Source of the DNA: Testudinibacter crocodili
GTDB taxonomy: Bacteria > Pseudomonadota > Gammaproteobacteria > Enterobacterales > Pasteurellaceae
DNA length: 34,568 nt
Direction of reading: 5' to 3'
Assembly (NCBI GenBank): GCA_006228005.1
Contig: VDHG01000065.1
Coordinates: 1-34,568 of the forward strand
Shown here one piece after another: positions 17,620 to 27,502 of the stretch. Each line of letters begins with the position of its first letter. The first letter of the stretch is position 1. The translations under genes and the position numbers were made by a program. The notes under the pieces were generated by a model that was not told the DNA's origin, did no database searches, and worked only from the letters and a program-made list of their open reading frames with translations.

Positions 17620-18174
17620 TTAATGAAGTACTCTGGTATCAAGCGGTGCTTTTTGATTGAAACTGCTGTAGAAAAACATCGCAATGGTTTGCAGATATTC
17701 GCTGATTTCCGTCAATGCCACGTCCAACTCTTCGGCATCGTCGTCCTCTTCATAGCCCAAACGTGCAATATCGTTCAAATCAGCAACCGCTTCTTGAACT
17801 TCGTCATCCTCTTGCTCCAATTGTGGTCTTGCCAAACCCAACCCCAATAGGAAGTGGTTCACCCAGTCGGAAAGCGAATCGGCACGGGCAAAAATATCAC
17901 TTTCGTCCAGCCAAATTTCAAAACGAAAGTGTTCTTCATCGCTCAAACTGTCATCAATTTCTTGATACAACTGCTCGACTTTTTTCATTAAATCGGTGGG
18001 ATAGGCGTGTCCCTCATTGGTGAATTGATAAGTTAAGGATTTCCAATTGGCTTTTTGCCCGCCGCCACACAGCAGTCCGCTGAGGAAGCCGTGCAGTTCG
18101 GCAGCATTTAAACCAATTTGATGAGTTTTCAGTAACTGATTGAATTGTCGATAGTCTAAGGTTGTTGTCGTCAT
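17620..18174 (-). CDS. ygfB: UPF0149 family protein YgfB
   Basis: The 184-residue acidic protein matches the YecA/YgfB family: QFNQLLKTHQIGLNAAELHGFLSGLLCGGG at residues 7-36, a DSLSDWVNHFLLGLGLA core, an acidic linker (QEDDEVQEAV) and YEEDDDAEELDVALTEISEYLQTIAMFFYSSF near the end. Work in Pseudomonas links YgfB to the repression of an amidase regulator; no activity can be assumed here. It begins the minus-strand run ygfB-pepP-ubiH-ubiI and is divergent from zapA across a 155-base gap, as in E. coli. Confidence 0.9.
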   Translation of the reverse strand: MTTTTLDYRQFNQLLKTHQIGLNAAELHGFLSGLLCGGGQKANWKSLTYQFTNEGHAYPTDLMKKVEQLYQEIDDSLSDEEHFRFEIWLDESDIFARADSLSDWVNHFLLGLGLARPQLEQEDDEVQEAVADLNDIARLGYEEDDDAEELDVALTEISEYLQTIAMFFYSSFNQKAPLDTRVLH

Positions 18175-18283
18175 ATTTTTCTTCCTGATAAGTTGACTTT
18201 TATTTTATCACTCAAAGCCGATGACAACCAACAAAACAATCCCGAAATTCATCTTTCGCTATGGTTAAAACAACAGAATATGG

Positions 18284-18289
18284 CATAAT
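18284..18289 (+). promoter_or_regulatory. Candidate extended -10 element of zapA
   Basis: TGGCATAAT (18281-18289) fits the extended -10 form TGnTATAAT with one mismatch, 41 bases before the zapA ATG. The possible -35 bases (ATGGTT, 18261-18266) are weak. Confidence 0.35.
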
Positions 18290-18329
18290 AATTGCTACTT
18301 TTTATTAAGCCAGTCCATGGGGTTAGCAA

Positions 18330-18644
18330 ATGTCTGAAAATATCGAATTACGTATTTTTGGTCAGGTTTTACGATTACATTGTCCGGAAGAGCAACAACC
18401 GGCGCTGCGCGAAGCGGCATTGCAATTGGAACAACGGGTCGGAGAGTTGAAGGAACGTAGCGGCATGTTGCAAATGGATCGGGTGCTATCGATTGTTGCG
18501 CTGAATTTAACCTTTGAATTGCAACAAGAGAAACGCAAAAATCAACAACAAGATTCGATGCTGCATCGCATTCAGCAATTGGATGCCTCGCTGAGCAGTG
18601 CACTGGCGGAAGTTGGCGCAGATATGCAAATAGTAAACAAATAG
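18330..18644 (+). CDS. zapA: Cell division protein ZapA
   Basis: ZapA binds FtsZ polymers and tightens the Z ring. The 104-residue protein begins MSENIELRIFGQVLRLHCPEEQQPALREAALQLEQRVGELKERSG, the ZapA head domain with its IFG pattern. It continues with a coiled coil (about 55-100: LSIVALNLTFELQQEKRKNQQQDSMLHRIQQLDASL) for tetramer formation. It is directly followed by 6S RNA and ygfA, the conserved zapA-ssrS-ygfA order, which supports the identification strongly. Confidence 0.94.
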   Translation: MSENIELRIFGQVLRLHCPEEQQPALREAALQLEQRVGELKERSGMLQMDRVLSIVALNLTFELQQEKRKNQQQDSMLHRIQQLDASLSSALAEVGADMQIVNK

Positions 18645-18726
18645 TCGTAAAAATGTGCGGACGGACACATTATCACATTGTAACACTGGCACTTTTCGAT
18701 AAAGTAGGCTAGTATTTAAAGAACAA

Positions 18727-18911
18727 ATTTCCTGGGGTGTGCGTCAGCGGATTAAGTCCCTGAGCCGATACTTAACTTTTATTGAGTCGGTCCCTCACTG
18801 TCGGTGTGCAAGCTCGGTTCGACCGAGAAGCCTGAAAACGGTATGACTGGCTCCCTTGAACCGTAGGGTTCAAGGACCGATTATTCGCAACGGCACCTCG
18901 GGACCCAATCC
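18727..18911 (+). ncRNA. ssrS: 6S RNA
   Basis: 6S RNA imitates an open promoter and sequesters sigma-70 RNA polymerase in stationary phase. About 185 bases between zapA and ygfA align with E. coli ssrS. The 5' stem reads ATTTCCTGGGGTGTGCGT, then CCCTGAGCCGATA, then the strongly conserved GCTCGGTTCGACCGAGAAGCC and CCTTGAACC...GGTTCAAGG hairpins. The closing strand is CGGCACCTCGGGACC, which pairs back to the 5' end. A TAGTAT hexamer at 18710-18715 may be its -10 element. The ends are estimated to within a few bases. In E. coli the same transcript continues into ygfA, and the 33-base gap here allows that. Confidence 0.93.
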
Positions 18912-18944
18912 AAACTTCTGTGAAGCAATTCAAGTGTCACGATT

Positions 18945-19544
18945 ATGACCGATTCTTGCCTAGCAACAAAACCAACGCTCAATATCACCCAACAACGCCA
19001 ACAAATTCGGCGTCAAATGCGTGCCAAACGCCAGCAGCTTAGTGCTGAGCAACAGCAACAAGCGGCAGAAAATATTTGCCGACAAGCGCTCGCGTTGATT
19101 GCCCAATGCAACGCTGAAACTGTGGCGCTGTATTTAGCGTTTAACGGCGAGATTTCAACCGCACTTTTAATCGAAAAACTATGGCAGGCGGAAAAAACTG
19201 TCTGTCTGCCACGTTTGCATCCGTTTACAGCGGGACATTTGCTGTTTTTTCGTTATGATCGCAACAGCCTGTTACAGCCCAATCAGTTTGCGATTCCAGA
19301 ACCTACGCTAGATCTCACTCGGTTGGTTCCGCAAAATGAATTAGAAATTATCTTCACTCCATTGGTAGCCTTCGACCGGCAAGGCAATCGGCTTGGCATG
19401 GGCGGCGGCTTCTATGACCGCACTTTGCAACATCTGCAACAGAAAAATGTTATCGCCGTCGGCTTGGCACACCAATGTCAACAGGTTAACCAATTACCGA
19501 TTGAACATTGGGATGTACCACTAAGCCAGATTCTGGTCGGCTGA
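18945..19544 (+). CDS. ygfA: 5-formyltetrahydrofolate cyclo-ligase
   Basis: This enzyme turns 5-formyl-THF into 5,10-methenyl-THF with ATP. The 199-residue protein has RQQIRRQMRAKRQQLSAEQQ (20-39), LYLAFNGEISTALLIEKLWQAEKTVCLPRL, and the nucleotide/folate loop FDRQGNRLGMGGGFYDRTL near residues 144-162. It lies directly behind 6S RNA, as in E. coli. Its last six codons, including the stop, form the first copy of a threefold 18-base tandem repeat. Two uptake signals (19158, 19417) are inside. It converges with ligA. Confidence 0.94.
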   Translation: MTDSCLATKPTLNITQQRQQIRRQMRAKRQQLSAEQQQQAAENICRQALALIAQCNAETVALYLAFNGEISTALLIEKLWQAEKTVCLPRLHPFTAGHLLFFRYDRNSLLQPNQFAIPEPTLDLTRLVPQNELEIIFTPLVAFDRQGNRLGMGGGFYDRTLQHLQQKNVIAVGLAHQCQQVNQLPIEHWDVPLSQILVG

Positions 19545-19581
19545 GAGATTCTGGTCGGCTGAGAGATTCTGGTCGGCTGAG
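19528..19581. repeat. Three perfect 18-base tandem repeats across the ygfA stop codon
   Basis: AGATTCTGGTCGGCTGAG occurs three times in direct succession (19528-19545, 19546-19563, 19564-19581). The first copy encodes the last residues ILVG and the stop of YgfA. The unit is a multiple of three, so every copy repeats ILVG-stop in the same frame and the protein is unchanged by copy number. The repeats end 71 bases before the ligA stop. Confidence 0.95.
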
Positions 19582-19652
19582 AATCGGGCTTACTGCGGCA
19601 ATACGCTGGCAAAATCTTTATCCCGCCCACAAAATAGGGGGACAAAGAGAGA

Positions 19653-21715
<2,063 letters not shown>

Positions 21716-21742
21716 CAAGTTATCCGATGGGCTAGAACAGGC

Positions 21743-22915
21743 TTAACTAATCAAACTTAAATAGTACTCTTTTGATGCTTGATCAAAGGGTTGGCGTTTG
21801 TCATCTAGTACTTGTCCGTGCAGCTCGTCCGCCAACGTTTGCGCGGCACGCAGTAACAAGCGGAAGTTTGCCAGATCACTGCCGTGCGACGGCAAGTGCA
21901 TAAACAATACCAAACCGGCGGTGCGCAAATCAGCAATGCTGTCCAAATCGAAAATGCCCGGTTTCATCATATTCGCCGCACTAAACAAGATCGGTGAGCT
22001 GCCATCTAAATCCAAATGACGATGATACAAGCTGTGCTGACCATACAAAAATCCCAGATTATCCAGTGACTGTACCACTTGCGTGCCCTGAAACGCTTGA
22101 TTTTGCGCTGCGACCACATATAGCAATATCATTTTTGGTTTTTCATTACTGTGTGCACTATCGGTTTTTTCAGCAGAAGATGGCGTCGAGTCGGTGCTTG
22201 GTTGCGATGTCTGGCTCGATTGGTTCTCTGTTTCCGGATTCAGTTGTGCGCGAATGATTGCCGCCGCTGCGCTGGGCGCAGCAGTTTGATGGCTTATAGC
22301 ATTGCGTGGGTCGCCGCTCACCTCTTGGCTTATATTGATTTTTCGCTGTTGGGTCACTCGCGCCAGCTCTTCACGCAACACTTCAGAAGAGGTATTAATT
22401 CCCTCTTCACTGTCAAGTTCTTGCTCAAGATCCGCTATCGTGCGATTCAACAATGACGAGCGAGATAATGAATCCACACTGCTGGCGTGATGGTCAACCG
22501 CACTTTGAGTCAATGTACTCTGCGTTGTCTGGTTGGTTGTGTTCGTTTGTTCCGGCAAGGTGATACGGATATTACTGACCGCCTGCTCCACCGAAACCGC
22601 TGGTTGCGCAGAATGTTGAGGTGAATTTGTCGGTGCTTCAGTCTGTGAAAGTGCGGTTTCGTCCGTTCGCCACGCACGATCACTGGCTTGCGACTCGGTT
22701 GTCTGCCCCCTGCCGTCGGTTGAGGTAGGTTGGTGCAGCAAATCCGGCTCGTCTTTTAGTGAATTTAGCGAATCTGCGGTTCTGGAATCATACGTAAAAG
22801 TATTTGCCGCCTTAAACAGCTGCGATTTCTCACGTCTGCTCGACCACAAACCATGCACAACGAGAATAGCCAAAATCAGTACGATTAGAATGATTAAAAT
22901 AATATGCAAATCCAT
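21743..22915 (-). CDS. zipA: Cell division protein ZipA
   Basis: ZipA anchors the FtsZ ring to the inner membrane. The 390-residue protein has the expected three parts. A single N-terminal membrane segment (MDLHIILIILIVLILAILVVHGLW) is followed by a long hydrophilic linker rich in Gln, Ser, Thr and Pro (about 30-255), and then by the FtsZ-binding domain (KMILLYVVAAQNQAFQGTQVVQSLDNLGFLYGQHSLYHRH to the end). ATG codons stand at 22918 and 22915; AGG is at better distance for the second. It precedes ligA, as in E. coli, and is divergent from cysZ. Confidence 0.93.
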   Translation of the reverse strand: MDLHIILIILIVLILAILVVHGLWSSRREKSQLFKAANTFTYDSRTADSLNSLKDEPDLLHQPTSTDGRGQTTESQASDRAWRTDETALSQTEAPTNSPQHSAQPAVSVEQAVSNIRITLPEQTNTTNQTTQSTLTQSAVDHHASSVDSLSRSSLLNRTIADLEQELDSEEGINTSSEVLREELARVTQQRKINISQEVSGDPRNAISHQTAAPSAAAAIIRAQLNPETENQSSQTSQPSTDSTPSSAEKTDSAHSNEKPKMILLYVVAAQNQAFQGTQVVQSLDNLGFLYGQHSLYHRHLDLDGSSPILFSAANMMKPGIFDLDSIADLRTAGLVLFMHLPSHGSDLANFRLLLRAAQTLADELHGQVLDDKRQPFDQASKEYYLSLIS

Positions 22916-22918
22916 CAT

Positions 22919-23232
22919 GAACCTATTCTTTAATTGAACCTAATTCTTTAATTGAATCTATACATTAACCGATACTTTAATAAAGTGGTTGCCGAGTAGA
23001 TAAATGCCAATGAACGCGCTTGAACACCTTCAATATCCATTAACGGAAATTGATTTTGCAAGCTTATCATATTTTTTCCGTAAAAAACTATGTTTAACAT
23101 GTTTAAGGCTATGATTAAATCCACAAAACCTGCTGATGATCAAGATTTGCTTTAGCGCTGACAGTCACTTATAGTGAGCGCAGCTATAGCTGCTATAATA
23201 GTAACAATAACCGCACACAGGAGCGATAAACC
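22919..23232. other. zipA-cysZ divergent intergenic region
   Basis: This 314-base gap holds the two divergent promoters. Near zipA an imperfect 17/18-base direct repeat (22922-22938, 22939-22956; core TTCTTTAATTGAA) duplicates the zipA leader including its AGG ribosome-binding bases. In the middle a 34-codon plus-strand frame (23010-23114, starting MNALEHLQYPLTEIDF) looks somewhat protein-like, but it has only a poor ribosome-binding site and no family I know. Near cysZ lies a palindrome over the promoter. Confidence 0.6.
23180..23199 (+). promoter_or_regulatory. Extended -10 promoter of cysZ with a 14-base palindrome
   Basis: TGCTATAAT (23191-23199) is a perfect extended -10 element 33 bases before cysZ. 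The perfect 14-base palindrome GCAGCTATAGCTGC (23180-23193) lies directly against it and shares its TGC. This position is that of an operator for a dimeric regulator; the regulator is unknown. No convincing -35 element is seen, as is common for extended -10 promoters. Confidence 0.5.
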
Positions 23233-24063
23233 ATGTTTCAAGCAGAACAATCCGAATTCAAACAAGGGCTGACCTATTTTTTACGCGGCTGGCATTTGAT
23301 CAGTCGTCCGGGATTGCGTCGCTTTGTCGTGATGCCGATTTTGATCAATATTGTGCTGCTGGTCGCTATTTTTTGGCTGATGCTGGGACAAATCGGCAAT
23401 TTTGCGCAGTGGCTCGTGAGTTTCGTTCCGACATGGCTAGATTGGATCAGCTATTTGGTTTACGGCTTGGCGATTATTACCATTTTGATCGTTTTTTTCT
23501 TTATTTTCAATTTATTAGCCGGTTTTATCGCGGCGCCGTTCAACGGTATTCTGGCAGAAAAAGTAGAAAAATTGCTGACCGGGCAAAACAACGATCAAAG
23601 TCTGGGGGCGCTGGATTTGGTCAAAGATACACCACGAATGTTGCGCCGTGAATGGCAAAAATTTGCCTATTCATTTCCGAAATTTATCGGATTATTTGTC
23701 CTGAGTTTTGTGCCGGGTGTCGGGCAAACCATTATTCCGCCACTGTTTTTTCTTTACGGCGCCTGGATGGCAGCGATTCAATATTGTGATTATCCGTTTG
23801 ATAATCATAAAATTTCTTTTATGCGAATGCGTTACCAACTGGCAGAAAAGCGCAGCCTGAATTTAACTTTCGGCGGTTTGGTATCAATCTGCACTTTTAT
23901 CCCATTTTTAAATTTTATTATTATCCCGGTTGCCGTTTGCGGCTCAACCGCACTTTGGGTCGATCACTACCGCCCATGGCAAAGTGAAGCCGCTGCTGAG
24001 AAAAACGCAGCAGGAACCGATGTTGCAACAGCGACCTCAAGTGCGGTCAGCAACCCTCACTAA
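23233..24063 (+). CDS. cysZ: Sulfate transporter CysZ
   Basis: CysZ is an inner-membrane protein that brings sulfate into the cell for cysteine synthesis. The 276-residue product has the family pattern: an N-terminal GLTYFLRGWHLISRPGLRRFVVMPILINIVLLVAIFW with the first membrane segment, further segments at about 72-100, 150-180 and 215-240, the conserved FNLLAGFIAAPFNGILAEKVEKLLTG and WMAAIQYCDYPFDNHKISFMRMR. A short Ala/Thr-rich tail follows residue 255. The gene is next to cysK on the same strand, which fits the pathway. GGAGCG precedes the ATG. Confidence 0.93.
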   Translation: MFQAEQSEFKQGLTYFLRGWHLISRPGLRRFVVMPILINIVLLVAIFWLMLGQIGNFAQWLVSFVPTWLDWISYLVYGLAIITILIVFFFIFNLLAGFIAAPFNGILAEKVEKLLTGQNNDQSLGALDLVKDTPRMLRREWQKFAYSFPKFIGLFVLSFVPGVGQTIIPPLFFLYGAWMAAIQYCDYPFDNHKISFMRMRYQLAEKRSLNLTFGGLVSICTFIPFLNFIIIPVAVCGSTALWVDHYRPWQSEAAAEKNAAGTDVATATSSAVSNPH

Positions 24064-24193
24064 GCCTATAATTTTAAAATCGACTAATAACCGAATGTTA
24101 TAAAGTATAACCACAAACCATTACTTTTTTATGAGAAAAGCGACTATGCTCTAACCATCGCTTTTACCGTTAACTCCATCATAAGAGGTTAAA

Positions 24194-25144
<951 letters not shown>

Positions 25145-25198
25145 CACAAAATCACTCAAATTGATGTTTAATTTATAACCGCAAATAAGTATAATCCC

Positions 25199-25229
25199 AA
25201 ACCTGAGTAGTAAATCTGCTCAGGTTTTT
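25199..25229 (+). terminator. Terminator of cysK
   Basis: Perfect 9-base arms AAACCTGAG/CTCAGGTTT (25199-25207, 25219-25227) enclose an 11-base loop and lead into five T. It is 55 bases past the cysK stop and separates it from the YagU-like gene. Confidence 0.85.
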
Positions 25230-25261
25230 ATTTATTATAAGCTTATTTGGAGTTTTATATT

Positions 25262-25867
25262 ATGTTTCAATGGTTATTTCAACAAACCGATCCGAGCCGT
25301 CGCCGCTATGGCGTAGCACTGTTTGTCGGTATCATCGGTGGCATCATTTCAGCATTTGTCAAATGGGGCGCCGAGCATCCGTTTCCGCCGCGCAGTCCGT
25401 TGGATCTGTTCACTGCCGCCTGCCAAGATCCGTCGCAGGCTCTGGAAGTTTGCTCGCGTGCATTCTTGAATCCGCCACATGTTTTCCTGCGTGACTACTT
25501 AGGTATTGACCCGACCCAAGCTGCATTCACCTTTGCCGATCATGCGTTCAATTGGATTGGTGTCACCCACATGATTTTTTCATTGGTATTCGCCATCAGC
25601 TACTGTATCGTCGCTGAACGTTTTCCAAGAGTGAAACTATGGCAGGGGATCGCCGCCGGTTTAATCGCCAATATTGCCGTGCACTATATTACTTTCCCAT
25701 TATTGGGCTTGACTCCACCGGTATCAGAATGGCCGTTGTATGAGCATGTTTCAGAGCTGATCGGACACATTTGCTGGTTCTGGACCATTGAAGTGATCCG
25801 TCGTGATCTACGCAATCGCATTACGCACGAACCGGATGCAGAAATACCACTCGGTTCCGCACGTTAA
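25262..25867 (+). CDS. YagU family inner-membrane protein (DUF1440)
   Basis: The 201-residue protein matches the YagU/DUF1440 family: [33 protein letters not shown] at 14-46, [45 protein letters not shown] near the end. Three to four membrane segments are visible (about 17-35, 95-115, 125-150, 165-185). The E. coli relative is reported to help in acid resistance; whether that holds here is unknown. GGAG supports the ATG at 25262 rather than a TTG five codons upstream. It is the last host gene before the prophage. Confidence 0.85.
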   Translation: MFQWLFQQTDPSRRRYGVALFVGIIGGIISAFVKWGAEHPFPPRSPLDLFTAACQDPSQALEVCSRAFLNPPHVFLRDYLGIDPTQAAFTFADHAFNWIGVTHMIFSLVFAISYCIVAERFPRVKLWQGIAAGLIANIAVHYITFPLLGLTPPVSEWPLYEHVSELIGHICWFWTIEVIRRDLRNRITHEPDAEIPLGSAR

Positions 25868-25888
25868 TCACTATTTGATGACTATTTG

Positions 25889-25922
25889 ATCCGGTAAACC
25901 AAGCAGCTTACCGGATTTTTTT
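25889..25922 (+). terminator. Terminator of the YagU-like gene
   Basis: Perfect 9-base arms ATCCGGTAA/TTACCGGAT (25889-25897, 25908-25916) are followed by seven T. It is the last clearly host-type element before the prophage region. Confidence 0.9.
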
Positions 25923-26002
25923 GCTTAAAAAACACCCAAATGCCAATAAAAAGAAGCGAAAAAAGATAACTACCCTATCGCTGTTTTCCATATCCACTAT
26001 AA

Positions 26003-26045
26003 TGCCGCGCGAGATAAATGCGCATAAAAAAGCGAGATAAATACA
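26003..26045. mobile_element. Candidate right end of the Mu-like prophage with transposase-binding repeats
   Basis: GCGAGATAAAT is repeated at 26009-26019 and 26032-26042, a period of 23 bases. In Mu the two outermost right-end MuA sites are adjacent 22-base units whose core also contains ATAAATGCG. The first copy here reads GATAAATGCG and begins 6 bases after a TG at 26003, the dinucleotide that ends Mu-type elements. The gene order places the right end on this side. An alternative TG at 25941 precedes a weaker related motif, so the exact junction is uncertain. Confidence 0.4.
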
Positions 26046-26102
26046 AGTGTCATTTGTTTCTGTATATGAAATAACATTACATTTTCATATTAGTTTTACG
26101 TT

Positions 26103-26939
26103 CTAGATTTGATTGTTTAGATCAACTAGCTTTTTTTCTCTAGGACTCAGCTTATCAAGAATATCTGGGTAAATTATTTTCACCATTCCCCTGACACTTT
26201 GAATTAAATAATATTCTGAAATGTTTAGAGCCATCGCAGTATATTGTTCTTCTGTAGCCGATCTAACTCCAGTCCCTCTAGTACCCCATATCATGTGAAA
26301 AAAGCCGAGAGGATATGAATGAGTGTTTGCTGATAACAACTTATACCACATTTTAAATGTATCTTTATCACCTCCACTTCGTATTTCAATATCCTCTCGA
26401 CTCATCATAAAAGCTTTCTTTCCTGAAATATATTGTTTTTTATCAGATGGTTCTAACGTTTGAAAATGGGTATCACATTTCAACTCTTCCATAATATATT
26501 CTAAACATTCAGAATGATTATTTTGCTTGACTTCTTCATCAGAAAGAGCAGTCATCAAAGTAAACAACTGTTCTCTTGCCTTAATATCGTGGAGATTAAA
26601 AATATTTTTACGTGTAATCCTTTCCTCTTCTAATATATCATCAAAACACAAATAAAATAATGTATGGAAACACTCCATCAGATTTCTTGCTAAGCTAAAT
26701 GACGAAGCATAATCCCAATGCTCTGCAATATGTTTTTTAGGAATATCCTGAGTCGTTAGTTTTTGCAGACTGAGAGAAATGACGCATATTTTGGTAAACA
26801 AAATAGATGCAAATGTCATCCTAAACCCAGTAGAACGTCTATTAGCTCCTAATTTAGATACTTTAACTGCTAATTTGAGAATCATAGAAAAATCTCTATA
26901 TGATACTTCAAAATGCCTATCGCCAATAAAAACTGTCAT
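26103..26939 (-). CDS. Unrecognised AT-rich accessory gene at the prophage end
   Basis: The 278-residue product has no family I can name with confidence. Its helical middle (AEHWDYASSFSLARNLMECFHTLFYLCFDDILEEE, about 73-107) and the later WYKLLSANTHSYPLGFF (about 200-216) recall DUF5677-type proteins, a resemblance by eye only. There is no signal peptide or membrane segment. It is visibly more AT-rich than the tail genes, is set off by 83 bases from the late operon and has its own TATAAT. This is the position where Mu and its relatives carry cargo genes such as mom. A cargo gene expressed from the silent prophage, perhaps for defence, is a fair guess but unproven. Confidence 0.7.
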   Translation of the reverse strand: MTVFIGDRHFEVSYRDFSMILKLAVKVSKLGANRRSTGFRMTFASILFTKICVISLSLQKLTTQDIPKKHIAEHWDYASSFSLARNLMECFHTLFYLCFDDILEEERITRKNIFNLHDIKAREQLFTLMTALSDEEVKQNNHSECLEYIMEELKCDTHFQTLEPSDKKQYISGKKAFMMSREDIEIRSGGDKDTFKMWYKLLSANTHSYPLGFFHMIWGTRGTGVRSATEEQYTAMALNISEYYLIQSVRGMVKIIYPDILDKLSPREKKLVDLNNQI

Positions 26940-26970
26940 ATAAAATCCCTAAAGTTCATAATAAGTACTC

Positions 26971-26976
26971 ATTATA
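26971..26976 (-). promoter_or_regulatory. -10 element of the accessory gene
   Basis: A perfect TATAAT on the minus strand lies 32 bases before the start codon of the 26939 gene, in the 83-base gap behind the late tail operon. The -35 region is not clear. It suggests that the gene is transcribed independently of the phage late promoter. Confidence 0.45.
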
Positions 26977-27022
26977 GAGAAATATTCGTTTATCTACGCT
27001 ACTAATTTTTTCTATCTATTAT

Positions 27023-27502
27023 TTATTTAAAAATCGCCGCCAAATCATTCGGCGAAAAACGCCAACCCTGATTTTTGCCGTTAATCGCATTACTGCACCA
27101 CTCACTACAAAAATACTTATCCGTGCGTTGCGCCGTGCCGAAAACCACACCGATTGCGCCCCACCAGTCGTATTTTTTACCCTTCGTCAATTCAAAATAG
27201 CGTTGAATTTGAGCTTCTGAAACGCCCGACAACGGCACTAAATCCCACTTATCTGAATCGACATCAATGGGTTTGCAACGCACGCCGCCATCACGGATAC
27301 TTGCCGAATAGCATTCATATTCCGTTTCGGTTTCGTAGTGATGACCTGTTGTGAAGTGTGTTTTCTTGACGGCAATCTCACAATGCGAATACTGCCCACG
27401 TGTTAGCTTGCGCGTTAGCCAGTCCGAAAACCGTGCAATTAAATTTCTTGGTCTCCACCCTGTTTTTTTACCTTTATAGAATGCCAGATAGATTTCACTC
27501 AT
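27023..27502 (-). CDS. Permuted NlpC/P60-like (YiiX-type) papain-fold protein
   Basis: The 159-residue protein begins MSEIYLAFYKGKKTGWRPRN from the ATG at 27502, which has GGAG eight bases upstream and overlaps the DUF4376 gene by 8 bases. It shows the permuted order of the YiiX/YaeF group: His40 in RGQYSHCEIAV first, and the likely nucleophile Cys132 in KYFCSEWCSNAI last. Such proteins are thiol peptidases, amidases or acyltransferases. In a tail operon it could cut peptidoglycan or act on lipids in entry or exit, but it has no signal peptide. Proteins of this kind are common at this place in Pasteurellaceae prophages as far as I recall; the activity is inference. Confidence 0.75.
   Translation of the reverse strand: MSEIYLAFYKGKKTGWRPRNLIARFSDWLTRKLTRGQYSHCEIAVKKTHFTTGHHYETETEYECYSASIRDGGVRCKPIDVDSDKWDLVPLSGVSEAQIQRYFELTKGKKYDWWGAIGVVFGTAQRTDKYFCSEWCSNAINGKNQGWRFSPNDLAAIFK

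Noticed and set aside
25941-25972. Alternative prophage terminus at TG 25941 with a GCGAAAAAAGATAA motif
   Set aside because: It resembles the repeats only partly and lies 53 bases from them; the adjacent pair at 26009 and 26032 fits Mu better. Kept as second choice.
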